The notes beneath the pieces were generated by a model that saw only the letters and a list, made by a program, of their open reading frames with translations, searched no databases and was not told the origin of the DNA. This document shows, piece after piece, positions 43,100 through 51,271 of a stretch of DNA of 54,300 nucleotides (its first letter is position 1; every line of letters starts with the position of its first letter). The position numbers and the translations under genes were made by a program. Origin of the DNA: an uncultured Clostridium sp. (GTDB taxonomy: Bacteria; Bacillota_I; Bacilli_A; RF39; UBA660); assembly GCA_905193755.1 (NCBI GenBank), contig CAJJPX010000006.1:1-54300 (forward strand), given 5' to 3'.

Positions 43100-43318
43100 A
43101 TGAAGAATTTTTTAATTAAACTAATAAACATATATCAAATAACACCTCTTCATTGTCATTCAATGTGTAGATTTACACCTACTTGTAGTGAATATATGAA
43201 GGAATGTTTGAATTTATATGGCTTAAAAGGAATTATTAAAGGAATAAAAAGAATATTAAGGTGTCATCCCTTTGGAAAATTTGGATATGACCCTGTAACT
43301 AAAGGAGATAATATATGA
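43100..43318 (+). CDS. yidD: Membrane protein insertion efficiency factor YidD
   Basis: 72 residues, matching the family length. The defining region is CRFTPTCSEYMKECLNLYG followed by GIIKGIKRILRCHPFGKFGYDPV. YidD is an amphipathic membrane-associated protein that aids YidC-dependent insertion. In most bacteria it sits in the rnpA-yidC-dnaA locus; here it stands next to an ABC-type binding protein. It ends TGA within ATGA, overlapping the next gene, so the two are translationally coupled. Confidence 0.95.
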   Translation: MKNFLIKLINIYQITPLHCHSMCRFTPTCSEYMKECLNLYGLKGIIKGIKRILRCHPFGKFGYDPVTKGDNI

Positions 43319-44175
43319 AAAAAACAATATTAGGAGTGTTAACTTGTCTTACATTCATGACAGGATGTACATTTGGAGAAGATTTTAACGATAAATTACT
43401 TTATACTACTATGTATCCAGTAGAATATGCAACTAATGAACTTTATAGTGATTATGCAAAAATACAAAGTGTATACCCAAACGGTGCTAATAACAAATAT
43501 GAAGTAACACAAAAGAAAAAAGAGATATATGCAAACAGTGAAATATTTATATACGCAGGTATTGCTAATGAAGCTTATCTAGCAAGAGATATGATTAACA
43601 TAAATGAAGATTTAAAACTAATAGATGCAACTAAAGGAATGGATGCAAATTCTGAACTTGAGAGTATATGGTTAGATCCTTCAAACTACTTAATGCTATG
43701 TAGTAATATTAAATCAAGTCTTATAGATTATAATGATAATCCATATGTAAAAGAAGCAATTGAAGATAATTATAAAAAACTAAACGAAAAAATATCAAGT
43801 TTAGATGTACTCTTCTACAACATTGGTAAAAATGGTAACTTCAATACAATATTAACTACAAGTAATGTATTTAACTATTTGACAAAATATAATATAAATG
43901 TTGTATCATTAGATAATAAAAATGAAACACTAGATAAAGCATATGCAGATGCAAAAAAACTAATAGATAAAAAAGAAATTAAATATATATATTATATAGA
44001 TGGTGAAGAATTATCAGATAGACAAAACAAATTTATATCAGATAATGGAATCACCAAAATAATTCTTCCTAATCTATTTACACTAACTGATGAAGAAAGA
44101 AAAGCTAATGAAGATTATATATCATTAATGAATGAAATAATCGATAGTTATAAAAAAGAATTATATAAAAAGTAA
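43315..44175 (+). CDS. ZnuA-fold solute-binding lipoprotein lacking histidine ligands
   Basis: 286 residues. Signal peptide with a lipobox-like MTGC (Cys18). The body follows the cluster A-I metal-binding protein plan: YPNGANNKYEVTQKKKEIYANSEIFIYAG (normally ...DPHxYEP... ADLFVYNG), SIWLDPSNYLMLCSNI (normally DPHxWLDP), TTSNVFNYLTKYNI (normally H-x-FxYL) and the terminal TxEERKANEDYISLMNEIIDSYKKEL. Every ligand His is replaced and the whole protein has no histidine at all, so it is unlikely to bind zinc in the usual way. AAAGGAG precedes the ATG. No permease or ATPase gene is adjacent. Confidence 0.8.
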   Translation: MKKTILGVLTCLTFMTGCTFGEDFNDKLLYTTMYPVEYATNELYSDYAKIQSVYPNGANNKYEVTQKKKEIYANSEIFIYAGIANEAYLARDMININEDLKLIDATKGMDANSELESIWLDPSNYLMLCSNIKSSLIDYNDNPYVKEAIEDNYKKLNEKISSLDVLFYNIGKNGNFNTILTTSNVFNYLTKYNINVVSLDNKNETLDKAYADAKKLIDKKEIKYIYYIDGEELSDRQNKFISDNGITKIILPNLFTLTDEERKANEDYISLMNEIIDSYKKELYKK

Positions 44176-44197
44176 TAGAACAAAATCTATTACTTTT
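44168..44197. terminator. Bidirectional terminator
   Basis: AAAAGTAATAGA/TCTATTACTTTT arms (12 bases) with an ACAAAA loop between convergent genes. Confidence 0.85.
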
Positions 44198-44201
44198 ATT
44201 T

Positions 44202-45068
44202 TTATATTTTAGAAGAATACTTAAGTGCTCTTTCTATAACATCTTTTTTAGAACCAAAGTAATCATTTATTTTGATCTTCTCATGCATAGACATTTTTAA
44301 TTTATACTTTTGGAGTGTTCTATCTAAGACACTTTGTATATCTATATCTAATGCTTTAGATAAACTATTATAAAATGAAACGTTATCTCTAATTAATTTT
44401 AATAATTTTAATTGTCTTGGATCGATATAATTATCAAAAGGAAAGTATAAATCATCAAAACATGATATATAAGAATTAAAATTTCCAGTATTAAAAGCTA
44501 CACCATTATCACATAATGGAGCAAGTTTAGCAACGTCCGTACTATTGGTTTCAAAAGCAACATTTATATGAGTTCTATCATTTTGACCACTAAAAAAATC
44601 AAAAGCAACTAAATCATATATTTGATCCATAAGCTTTTTACCCACATCATCTCCAAAAACAACAGACGACTGAACTTTAAATGATTCTAAATCATCTGGT
44701 ACATAAGTAAAAAACCTACTAGAAAATTCTAAATAATCATAATATAAAGACGATTTTTTTCTAAAGTTTTTACTTAATACTCCTAAGTGTTCACCATCAG
44801 AAGCCAACATAAACTTAACACATTTAACATCAAACTCATGAGCAAGTTCACTTAAAAATATTTCATTAAATATAAAATTACTTTTAAAATAATAAAGACC
44901 ATCACTAAAAACATACCAATTAGTATAAAATTTAAATAAATCACTATTTATTTTTAAATATCTAGCTAAATCTTCTTCACTTAAATCAGTGACATCATCA
45001 TAACGTCTACCTTTTAAACTAATTAAATTCTTTTTGCATTCTTTAGTTAAAGAAACATTACTAAACAT
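44202..45068 (-). CDS. HipA-like kinase-fold protein
   Basis: 288 residues. The C-terminal half has the HipA/CtkA-type kinase core: FDFFSGQNDRTHINVAF (catalytic Asp and Asn of the D-R-x-x-x-N loop) and LAPLCDNGVAFNTG (metal-binding Asp, equivalent of DFG). The N-terminal part is atypical, and the family's ATP-loop Gly-rich segment is not obvious. No HipB-like DNA-binding partner is next to it, so this is not a standard toxin-antitoxin pair. AAGGGGATAGAT precedes the ATG. Target unknown. Confidence 0.7.
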   Translation of the reverse strand: MFSNVSLTKECKKNLISLKGRRYDDVTDLSEEDLARYLKINSDLFKFYTNWYVFSDGLYYFKSNFIFNEIFLSELAHEFDVKCVKFMLASDGEHLGVLSKNFRKKSSLYYDYLEFSSRFFTYVPDDLESFKVQSSVVFGDDVGKKLMDQIYDLVAFDFFSGQNDRTHINVAFETNSTDVAKLAPLCDNGVAFNTGNFNSYISCFDDLYFPFDNYIDPRQLKLLKLIRDNVSFYNSLSKALDIDIQSVLDRTLQKYKLKMSMHEKIKINDYFGSKKDVIERALKYSSKI

Positions 45069-45109
45069 ATCTATCCCCTTAATTAATGCTTATCATAACA
45101 CATTTTATT

Positions 45110-45149
45110 CTAAAAGAAAAGAACTATTCATAATCGAATAAAGTTCTTT
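45110..45149 (-). terminator. Terminator of the ruvA-ruvB operon
   Basis: AAAGAACT/AGTTCTTT arms with an inner ATTC/GAAT stem and T-rich tail on the minus strand, overlapping the ruvB 3' end. Confidence 0.75.
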
Positions 45150-46137
45150 GATTATTTATTTTAAATTCTCTATATGCTTTTTCTGTTATTATTCTTCCTC
45201 TACTAGTTCTTTTAACATAGCCTTCTTGAAGTAAGAATGGTTCAATCACATCTTCTATAGTAGTAGCTTCTTCACCAATAGATGATGCGATACTTTCAAT
45301 ACCAACAGGTCCACCATTGAATTTTTCAATAATACTCATTAAGTATTGAACGTCTGCTATATCTAAACCTGACTCATTTATTTTAAGTCTTGTAAGAGCT
45401 TTTTTAACTAGTTCAAGTGTTATTACACCATTTCCCTCTACTAAAGCAAAATCTCCTACTCTTTTAAGAAGTCTATTTGCAATTCTTGGAGTCTTTCTAC
45501 TTCTAATAGCTATTTCATGAGCAGCATCTTCTTCAATTTCTAAATCTAGTACTCTTGCACTTCTTTTAACTATCTCAGCAAGTTCATCATCATTATAGAA
45601 TTCTAACTTACACATAATACCAAATCTATCTCTTAAAGGAGCACTCAAGTCACCACTACGAGTAGTGGCTCCAATTAAAGTAAATGGTGGTAAGTCTATC
45701 TTAATACTACGACTTTGACCTTCTCCTCCAATAATTATATCTAACTTAAAGTCTTCCATCGCACTATATAAAATTTCTTCTATATATCTTGGAATTCTAT
45801 GTATTTCATCTATAAACAACACATCATTTGGTTCAAGAGTTGAAAGTATAGCAGCTAAGTCTCCACTCTTTTCAATAGTAGGCCCACTAGCAGTCTTAAT
45901 ATTAGTACCAAGTTCATTTGCAATTATATGAGCAAGTGTTGTTTTACCTAAACCAGGAGGACCATATAAAAGTACATGATCTAAGTTAGTACCTCTTAGC
46001 TTAGCCGCTTTTACAAATACTTTAATGTTCTCTTTAACATCAGTTTGTCCAATATACTCATCAAAAGAATCTGGTCTAATCGTTCTCTCAAAAGCATCTG
46101 CTTCTAACTCATGATTAGTAACAATTCTCTCATCCAT
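45124..46137 (-). CDS. ruvB: Holliday junction branch migration ATPase RuvB
   Basis: 337 residues, normal length. Walker A GPPGLGKTT is at 59-67, Walker B VLFIDEIHRI follows, sensor-1 is LIGATTRSGDLSAPLRDRFG with the Arg finger, and the C-terminal winged helix ends YVKRTSRGRIITEKAY. It forms the branch-migration motor with RuvA. The ATG overlaps the stop of the HAD gene by 8 bases. Third gene of a ruvA-HAD-ruvB operon. Confidence 0.98.
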   Translation of the reverse strand: MDERIVTNHELEADAFERTIRPDSFDEYIGQTDVKENIKVFVKAAKLRGTNLDHVLLYGPPGLGKTTLAHIIANELGTNIKTASGPTIEKSGDLAAILSTLEPNDVLFIDEIHRIPRYIEEILYSAMEDFKLDIIIGGEGQSRSIKIDLPPFTLIGATTRSGDLSAPLRDRFGIMCKLEFYNDDELAEIVKRSARVLDLEIEEDAAHEIAIRSRKTPRIANRLLKRVGDFALVEGNGVITLELVKKALTRLKINESGLDIADVQYLMSIIEKFNGGPVGIESIASSIGEEATTIEDVIEPFLLQEGYVKRTSRGRIITEKAYREFKINNQRTLFDYE

Positions 46138-46714
46138 TATATTTTTCCTCTATATATTTTTCTACTTCATTCCAATTATTTACTCTTGTAAACCTAGTTT
46201 CTTCAGTGTTGTATGCATTAGTGAATAATAACACATCTATTCCTACTTCACTTACTTCTTCACAATGACTTTCTTTATCATCTATAAATAGTGTTACTTT
46301 TTCATTTTGACATTCATCTACTTTACTACCAGTATCTACATATATTTTATCGTATTTTACTCCTTCAGCATCTAACCAATCTTTAGTTAGTTTATATGGG
46401 TCAGTTATATATTTAGCTTTTCTAAAAGATATAATAACTATTTTAGCGCCTAAATCATGCATCTTATTTATTACTCTTTTAGCATCTTCTTTTATTTCTG
46501 CTCCACCCATTATATATTCAAGTCTATCTTTAAAGAACTGACCCTTCATATCAGGTTCCCATCCAAGCATATCATTAAATTCATACGCTTTTACATCTTT
46601 TACTCCAGTTCCACCTAAAACTTCTTTATCATACATATCTGCTTCAACTATAATTCTCTCATTAGTAGAACATATAGTATCATCCATATCAATTCCAATT
46701 ACTAAATCTTTCAT
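46130..46714 (-). CDS. HAD-family 5'-nucleotidase-like phosphatase between ruvA and ruvB
   Basis: 194 residues. Motif I is GIDMDDTICST (nucleophile and acid Asp), motif II Ser is in VIISFRKAKY, motif III Lys lies near KLTKDW, and motif IV is LFIDDKESH. The layout fits the NT5C-type deoxynucleotidases, and PYKLTKDWLD with a following DKIYVDTGSK is typical. It may hydrolyse a nucleotide monophosphate; insertion in a DNA repair operon suggests dNMP clearance (inference). AGGAGTAAGA precedes the ATG. It ends in TGA. Confidence 0.85.
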   Translation of the reverse strand: MKDLVIGIDMDDTICSTNERIIVEADMYDKEVLGGTGVKDVKAYEFNDMLGWEPDMKGQFFKDRLEYIMGGAEIKEDAKRVINKMHDLGAKIVIISFRKAKYITDPYKLTKDWLDAEGVKYDKIYVDTGSKVDECQNEKVTLFIDDKESHCEEVSEVGIDVLLFTNAYNTEETRFTRVNNWNEVEKYIEEKYNG

Positions 46715-46723
46715 TCTTACTCC

Positions 46724-47275
46724 TTACTTCAATAATAATTTTAAAGCCTCTTTAATTTGACTTTCTATATTTAAAGTCTTATCAACTTTAACAATAACAT
46801 TCTTAATATCAGCTGGTTTATATCCTAAAGCTTCAAGTGCGAGTACTAACTCATCTGTACTATTATTTACATCATTTTCACTCATAACAAGTTTTCCTTT
46901 TAAATCGAGTATTATTTGTCTTGCTACCTTTTCACCAATCTTAGGAAATTTTTTAAGATATAAAACATTTTCTCTATCTATCGCATCAACTATTCCATTT
47001 ATCGATCCAGTTGCTAATATAGGCATAGCCATTTTAGGACCTAATCCTTTAACACTAATTAATTTTAAGAATAGTTCTCTCTCATCTTCAGTAGTAAAAC
47101 CATATAATACATTTTCATCTTCTCTTATATGATTATATACATAAGCAGTGGATTCTTCCCCTTCTTTAAATTTATATGGATTTGGTGTATATATTTTATA
47201 TCCAACTCCATTACAATCAATTACTACATAATTAGCTACTGTACGTGTAACTAATCCTTTTATATATTCAAACAT
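46724..47275 (-). CDS. ruvA: Holliday junction DNA-binding protein RuvA
   Basis: 183 residues. The N-terminal OB domain (MFEYIKGLVTRTVANYVVIDCNGVGYKI) is followed by two helix-hairpin-helix motifs (LISVKGLGPKMA and LKKFPKIGEKVARQIILDLKGK) and a C-terminal UBA-like domain III (DELVLALEALGYKPADI) that contacts RuvB. GAGGATGATGTT precedes the ATG. First gene of the operon, with its own extended -10. Confidence 0.97.
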   Translation of the reverse strand: MFEYIKGLVTRTVANYVVIDCNGVGYKIYTPNPYKFKEGEESTAYVYNHIREDENVLYGFTTEDERELFLKLISVKGLGPKMAMPILATGSINGIVDAIDRENVLYLKKFPKIGEKVARQIILDLKGKLVMSENDVNNSTDELVLALEALGYKPADIKNVIVKVDKTLNIESQIKEALKLLLK

Positions 47276-47293
47276 AACATCATCCTCTCAACA

Positions 47294-47302
47294 ATTATAA
47301 CA
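47294..47302 (-). promoter_or_regulatory. Extended -10 promoter of the ruv operon
   Basis: TGTTATAAT on the minus strand, directly after the T run of the sigH-like terminator. Confidence 0.65.
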
Positions 47303-47303
47303 T

Positions 47304-47330
47304 ATAAAAAGTGATTTATGAAACCACTTT
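47304..47330 (-). terminator. Terminator of the rlmB-sigma operon
   Basis: AAGTGGTTT/AAATCACTT arms (one G-T pair), 3-base loop and T run on the minus strand. Confidence 0.8.
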
Positions 47331-47930
47331 ATTTAATTCTTTATATTTTCTTTTAATTCTAAATAAACTATTTTCTATATATTTAGTATCTTTATCTATA
47401 AGTGTTGCTATTTCACCATTACTAAGTCCTTTAAGTCTAAGTTCAAATATAGCTAGTTCACTCTTACTAAGTTTACTTTTTAACGTATCTAATAATTCTA
47501 TTTCTTCTTCACTATTTAATAATAGTTTATTTGGCTCATAGCTTTCATCTTTAAGTACTTCATAATAATTATCTCCACTATCATCAAATATTTTATCTAG
47601 AGAATATGATTGATTTAGTATTCTATTCTTTTGTCTAAATGTTTGTCTTATCGCAGATATTATATTAGCCCTTATACAAGCATTCGCATAAGTATAGAAA
47701 AGTACATCTTTATCGGGATTATATGATCCTATCGCATTCATTAGCCCTATTAATCCCTCTTGATATAAATCAGCTACTTCTACACCAACTATATTATATT
47801 CTTTTAAATATTCTTTAAGTATATTTAGAATACAATTTTTATATTTCTTTATTATTAACGTAGTTGCTTCTTCATTATTTTCGCAAGACAAATATATAAG
47901 TTCATTATCATTAAGTTCTTTATAATCCAT
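47316..47930 (-). CDS. sigH: Sigma-70 family factor, SigH-like
   Basis: 204 residues. Region 2 has ADLYQEGLIGLMNAIGSYNPDKDVLFYTYANACIRANIISAIR (core binding and -10 recognition), and region 4 is SELAIFELRLKGLSNGEIATLIDKDTKYIENSLFRIKRKYKE. No region 1.1 or 3, as in SigH-type alternative sigmas. It follows rlmB directly, the gene order of Bacillus sigH (rlmB-rae1-sigH) with rae1 missing, which supports the SigH identity. In this lineage it could drive competence-like, stress or residual sporulation genes. AGAGGTATTT precedes the ATG. Confidence 0.85.
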   Translation of the reverse strand: MDYKELNDNELIYLSCENNEEATTLIIKKYKNCILNILKEYLKEYNIVGVEVADLYQEGLIGLMNAIGSYNPDKDVLFYTYANACIRANIISAIRQTFRQKNRILNQSYSLDKIFDDSGDNYYEVLKDESYEPNKLLLNSEEEIELLDTLKSKLSKSELAIFELRLKGLSNGEIATLIDKDTKYIENSLFRIKRKYKELNKVVS

Positions 47931-47938
47931 AAATACCT

Positions 47939-48637
47939 CTATTTATATTTCATTATCTCATATATAAATATACCAGCAGCTACAGAAGCATTTAATGAGT
48001 TAATTTTACCTTTCATAGGTAAAGAGACTATCTCATCACAAGAATTACTTACTATTTGTTTAAGTCCATGTCCTTCACTACCTATTACTAAACATGTTTT
48101 ACCACTATAATCTATCTTACGATAGTCTTTTCCTTTTGCATCACTTCCGTATACCCAGTAACCTAAATCTTTAAGTTTTTTAATTGTATTATTTAGATTT
48201 ACTACTTCTACTATTTTAACATTTGATAAAGCTCCACTAGATGTTTTATATACTGTACTATTAACTGATACACTTCTATTTCTTGGTATTATTATATAGT
48301 TAACACCAGCACATTCACTAGTTCTAATTATAGCCCCAAAATTATGAGGATCTTCTAGTGAATCTAACATAACTACAAAGTTAGCATCTTTATCTTCTTC
48401 AATAGCTTTAATATCATAATAATGAAATTCTTCTATATCCATAGCTATACCTTGATTAGTAGAACTACTACACATCTTATCTAATTTATTTTTATCAATA
48501 TGAAATTTCTTAAGACCTCTTTTTTCTATTTTATTAAGTATTTCTTCATCTTTATAATTATTATCAAGAAATACTTTAAATATTTTAGTTTTACTATTTA
48601 ATATTTCATTTACTACATTTCTTCCATATACTAACAT
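47939..48637 (-). CDS. rlmB: 23S rRNA (guanosine-2'-O-)-methyltransferase RlmB (SpoU/TrmH family)
   Basis: 232 residues with the SPOUT knot motifs: FVVMLDSLEDPHNFGAIIRTSECAGV (motif 1), VIGSEGHGLKQIV (motif 2) and VSLPMKGKINSLNASVAAGI (motif 3). The N-terminal YGRNVVNEIL part is the substrate-binding domain. It methylates 23S G2251 in E. coli. Start is ATG 48637 after TTTGGAGGATATT. The next gene, 8 bases away, is the sigma factor. Confidence 0.94.
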   Translation of the reverse strand: MLVYGRNVVNEILNSKTKIFKVFLDNNYKDEEILNKIEKRGLKKFHIDKNKLDKMCSSSTNQGIAMDIEEFHYYDIKAIEEDKDANFVVMLDSLEDPHNFGAIIRTSECAGVNYIIIPRNRSVSVNSTVYKTSSGALSNVKIVEVVNLNNTIKKLKDLGYWVYGSDAKGKDYRKIDYSGKTCLVIGSEGHGLKQIVSNSCDEIVSLPMKGKINSLNASVAAGIFIYEIMKYK

Positions 48638-48684
48638 AATATCCTCCAAAGGTATTTATATTTTATTTAGTTTGTTCTTTATTG

Positions 48685-49077
48685 TCAACTTGATTTTAAC
48701 TTTTTAAGACACATTTCTATTAAATTAGTAAACACAAGTATTAATAAACAAAGTACATTTATCATAAAGAATGAGAATACTCCAAACGTAAGAGTTATAT
48801 TGCTTAAGTCTTCACTAACTATAAAGCCTACTTTATCGCTTAAAACATATACAAGTATTATTTCTATAACTAATAACAAGAATAAACTAATTATTACTTT
48901 ATAATTTATTTTAGATTTTCTATTTTTAACAAGTAAATATACATAATATAAAAAGAACAGTATTATCATCACTAATAAGGACAGTTCTGTCTTATCAGTA
49001 AAGCACAGGATCAAGAATGGTATCAAGTTACAAATAATCGCAAGTATTATATCAATTATTAATGATTTATTTTTCAC
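48685..49077 (-). CDS. Unknown four-helix membrane protein
   Basis: 130 residues, four hydrophobic segments (about 5-26, 31-50, 60-80, 95-120), with basic ends KNRKSK and CLKKLKSS. It begins with GTG inside the trxB 3' end (11-base overlap) without a clear Shine-Dalgarno, so it depends on trxB translation. Ends in TGA. Family not recognised. Confidence 0.7.
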   Translation of the reverse strand: MKNKSLIIDIILAIICNLIPFLILCFTDKTELSLLVMIILFFLYYVYLLVKNRKSKINYKVIISLFLLLVIEIILVYVLSDKVGFIVSEDLSNITLTFGVFSFFMINVLCLLILVFTNLIEMCLKKLKSS

Positions 49078-49957
49078 GCGTTATATCTTTCTTAAGTGAT
49101 AATGAAGCTATGCATCCTTCACTACAAGCAGTAACTATTTGATATATATCTTTTTTTATTATGTCACCACATGCATATATAAAAGGTACTTTTGTTTTCA
49201 TACTTTTGTCTACTTCTATATAACCTTTATCATCTGTAATATTTAAGTATCTCATAAATGCAGTATCAGCTTGATAACCATAATATATAAATACTCCATC
49301 ACACTTAATAACTTTCCCATTATTAAATTTAACTCCAGTTATAATGTCTTCTCCTAAAAAGTCTACAGCTTCCATTCCTTTAAGTATTTCTATATTCTTT
49401 TCTTGAAGACTACTTACTAACACATCACTCGCACTTATCTCATTTCTGACTATAACTTTAACACTTCTAACTATTTTGCTTAAATATATAGCTTCTTCAA
49501 AAGCAGAGTCACCGCCTCCAAGAACTAAAACATCTTTATCTTTATATAAAGATGCATCACATATTGCACAATAACTTATACCTTTGCCAATGAATTTTTC
49601 TTCGTTTGTAATACCACTCTTACGAGGTTTTCTTCCAATAGCTATTATTACACCTTTAGTTTTATATTCACCTTTAGTAGTAGTAACCAACTTATAACTA
49701 TTAAAATTTTTAATAGAAACTACTTTTTCACGTTTAAAATTGATATTATTTTCTTTTACTTGTTTATACATAGATACTGCTAAATCACTACCACTAATAC
49801 TACCAACACCTAAATAATTTTCTACTATACTAATTTTATTTAAAAGGCCACCAGGCATACTCTCATCTAATAATAAAGTATTAAGACCACTTCTAGATGA
49901 ATATATAGCTGAACTCATTCCTGCAGGTCCACTACCAATAATTATAGTATCAAACAT
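49067..49957 (-). CDS. trxB: Thioredoxin reductase
   Basis: 296 residues. FAD motif GSGPAGMSSAIYSSRSG at the start, redox pair C130-A-I-C133 (usual form CATC), NADPH motif VLVLGGGDSAFEEAIYL, and the final FAD motif FIYACGDI. The HRR(R) NADPH-phosphate motif is not evident, so cofactor preference is open. Reduces the thioredoxin at 31338 (inferred). It follows lgt by 8 bases. Confidence 0.94.
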   Translation of the reverse strand: MFDTIIIGSGPAGMSSAIYSSRSGLNTLLLDESMPGGLLNKISIVENYLGVGSISGSDLAVSMYKQVKENNINFKREKVVSIKNFNSYKLVTTTKGEYKTKGVIIAIGRKPRKSGITNEEKFIGKGISYCAICDASLYKDKDVLVLGGGDSAFEEAIYLSKIVRSVKVIVRNEISASDVLVSSLQEKNIEILKGMEAVDFLGEDIITGVKFNNGKVIKCDGVFIYYGYQADTAFMRYLNITDDKGYIEVDKSMKTKVPFIYACGDIIKKDIYQIVTACSEGCIASLSLKKDITREK

Positions 49958-49965
49958 ACACCCTC

Positions 49966-50778
49966 CTAGAATCTAATTTCTTCTTCTTGTTTATTATAAA
50001 GTTCATCTAACTTAGGTTTTCTACTTTGAATAAATTGAACAATCAAACCAATAACAAACATTAAAATACTAACTACTTGAGCAATTCTAAAATTACCAGC
50101 CATCAAAGCATCAGTTCTAAACATTTCTATAAAGAACCTAGCAAGTCCATACCACATCATATAAAAAGCAACTAATTGTCCATCTTTAATATATTTCCTA
50201 CGTCTTAAAAATAATGACAAGAAGAACCCTAACAAACACCATAATGATTCAAAATAAAACATAGGTAAATGATAACTTCCATTAATAAGCATATTATCTA
50301 TAACAAATTGAGGTATTATTTTCATATTTACTAGTTGTTCATATGTAACTATTGATCCATATGCTTCACCATTAAAGAAATTTCCCCATCTTCCAATAGC
50401 TTGTCCAAGTAATAAAGCTGGAACAATAATATCAAGTATTTTACCAACTCTTACATTATATTTTTTACAATAAATAATTATAGTTATTACACCAAATAAT
50501 AAACCACCATGTATAGCAAGTCCACCCTTCCATACTTGAAATATCTCAATAGGATTTGACATATAATATTCAAGATTAAATAATACATAATATAGTCTTG
50601 CACCAATAATAGCAAATATTAAAGCCCAAAACATCATATTAAACATAAATTCTCTTTTAATTTTAAATCTTTTACTTTCACTTAATATTAAAAAATACCC
50701 AATAATAACAGCAATAGCTATTAATACACTATACCATTTAATTTCAAAACTACCAATACTAAATATAACTGGATTCAT
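49966..50778 (-). CDS. lgt: Prolipoprotein diacylglyceryl transferase
   Basis: 270 residues with seven helices. Signature GRWGNFFNGEAYG near residues 130-142, the preceding GGLAIHGGLLFG with the conserved His, and the C-terminal RFFIEMFRTD. It attaches diacylglycerol to lipobox cysteines, such as that of the lipoprotein at 43315. Overlaps the upstream gene by one base (TAATG). Confidence 0.97.
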   Translation of the reverse strand: MNPVIFSIGSFEIKWYSVLIAIAVIIGYFLILSESKRFKIKREFMFNMMFWALIFAIIGARLYYVLFNLEYYMSNPIEIFQVWKGGLAIHGGLLFGVITIIIYCKKYNVRVGKILDIIVPALLLGQAIGRWGNFFNGEAYGSIVTYEQLVNMKIIPQFVIDNMLINGSYHLPMFYFESLWCLLGFFLSLFLRRRKYIKDGQLVAFYMMWYGLARFFIEMFRTDALMAGNFRIAQVVSILMFVIGLIVQFIQSRKPKLDELYNKQEEEIRF

Positions 50779-51212
50779 TATCTCTTACCTACTTTCATTG
50801 TTATCATTTGATCTAGTAACATCCTCATACCACTAATAAATATAGCAATAATAAATGTACTAAAGAAACCACTCACTCCAAAAGAACTTCCCATTAGAAT
50901 ATCACATAATTTAAGTATTATCATGTTTACTATAGGATAAGCTATTCCAAATGTTACTACACTAAGTGGAAGCGTCCAATATACAAGTATTGGCTTAATA
51001 GTAGAATTTAATAAACTAAGTATTAAAGCAGCAATAATTGCATAAAAGAAATTCTCAACATATATTCCTCTAAATAAATTACTAGCAAGCATAAGTACAA
51101 TAGCATATACTACTATTCCAACTGCAAACGTCATAAAATCACTGTTATTAGGAGTATATTTTTTATTATTTCTACTTCCTTTTTCAATCTTATAAATATT
51201 TCCTTTACTCAT
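50778..51212 (-). CDS. YvlD-like membrane protein (phage-holin 4 superfamily, DUF360)
   Basis: 144 residues with four membrane helices. ALILSLLNSTIKPILVYWTLPLSVVTFGIAYPIVNMIIL is the family core, followed by FFSTFIIAIFISG. In Bacillus yvlD lies two genes before lgt, with hprK between; here the two genes overlap directly. Start ATG at 51212 behind GGTGAAGAAA; upstream codons run through a terminator. Not a phage gene by context. Confidence 0.85.
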   Translation of the reverse strand: MSKGNIYKIEKGSRNNKKYTPNNSDFMTFAVGIVVYAIVLMLASNLFRGIYVENFFYAIIAALILSLLNSTIKPILVYWTLPLSVVTFGIAYPIVNMIILKLCDILMGSSFGVSGFFSTFIIAIFISGMRMLLDQMITMKVGKR

Positions 51213-51247
51213 TTTCTTCACCATTCTAATTATAATATAAATATATA

Positions 51248-51271
51248 AAAAAGAAAAGAGCTTACGCTCTT
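51248..51271 (-). terminator. Terminator of the coiled-coil protein gene
   Basis: AAGAGC/GCTCTT arms with GTAA loop and TTCTTTTTT on the minus strand. Confidence 0.85.

Noticed and set aside
50778..51212. Prophage holin
   Set aside because: Family name only; operon with lgt and trxB and similarity to YvlD show a chromosomal membrane protein.
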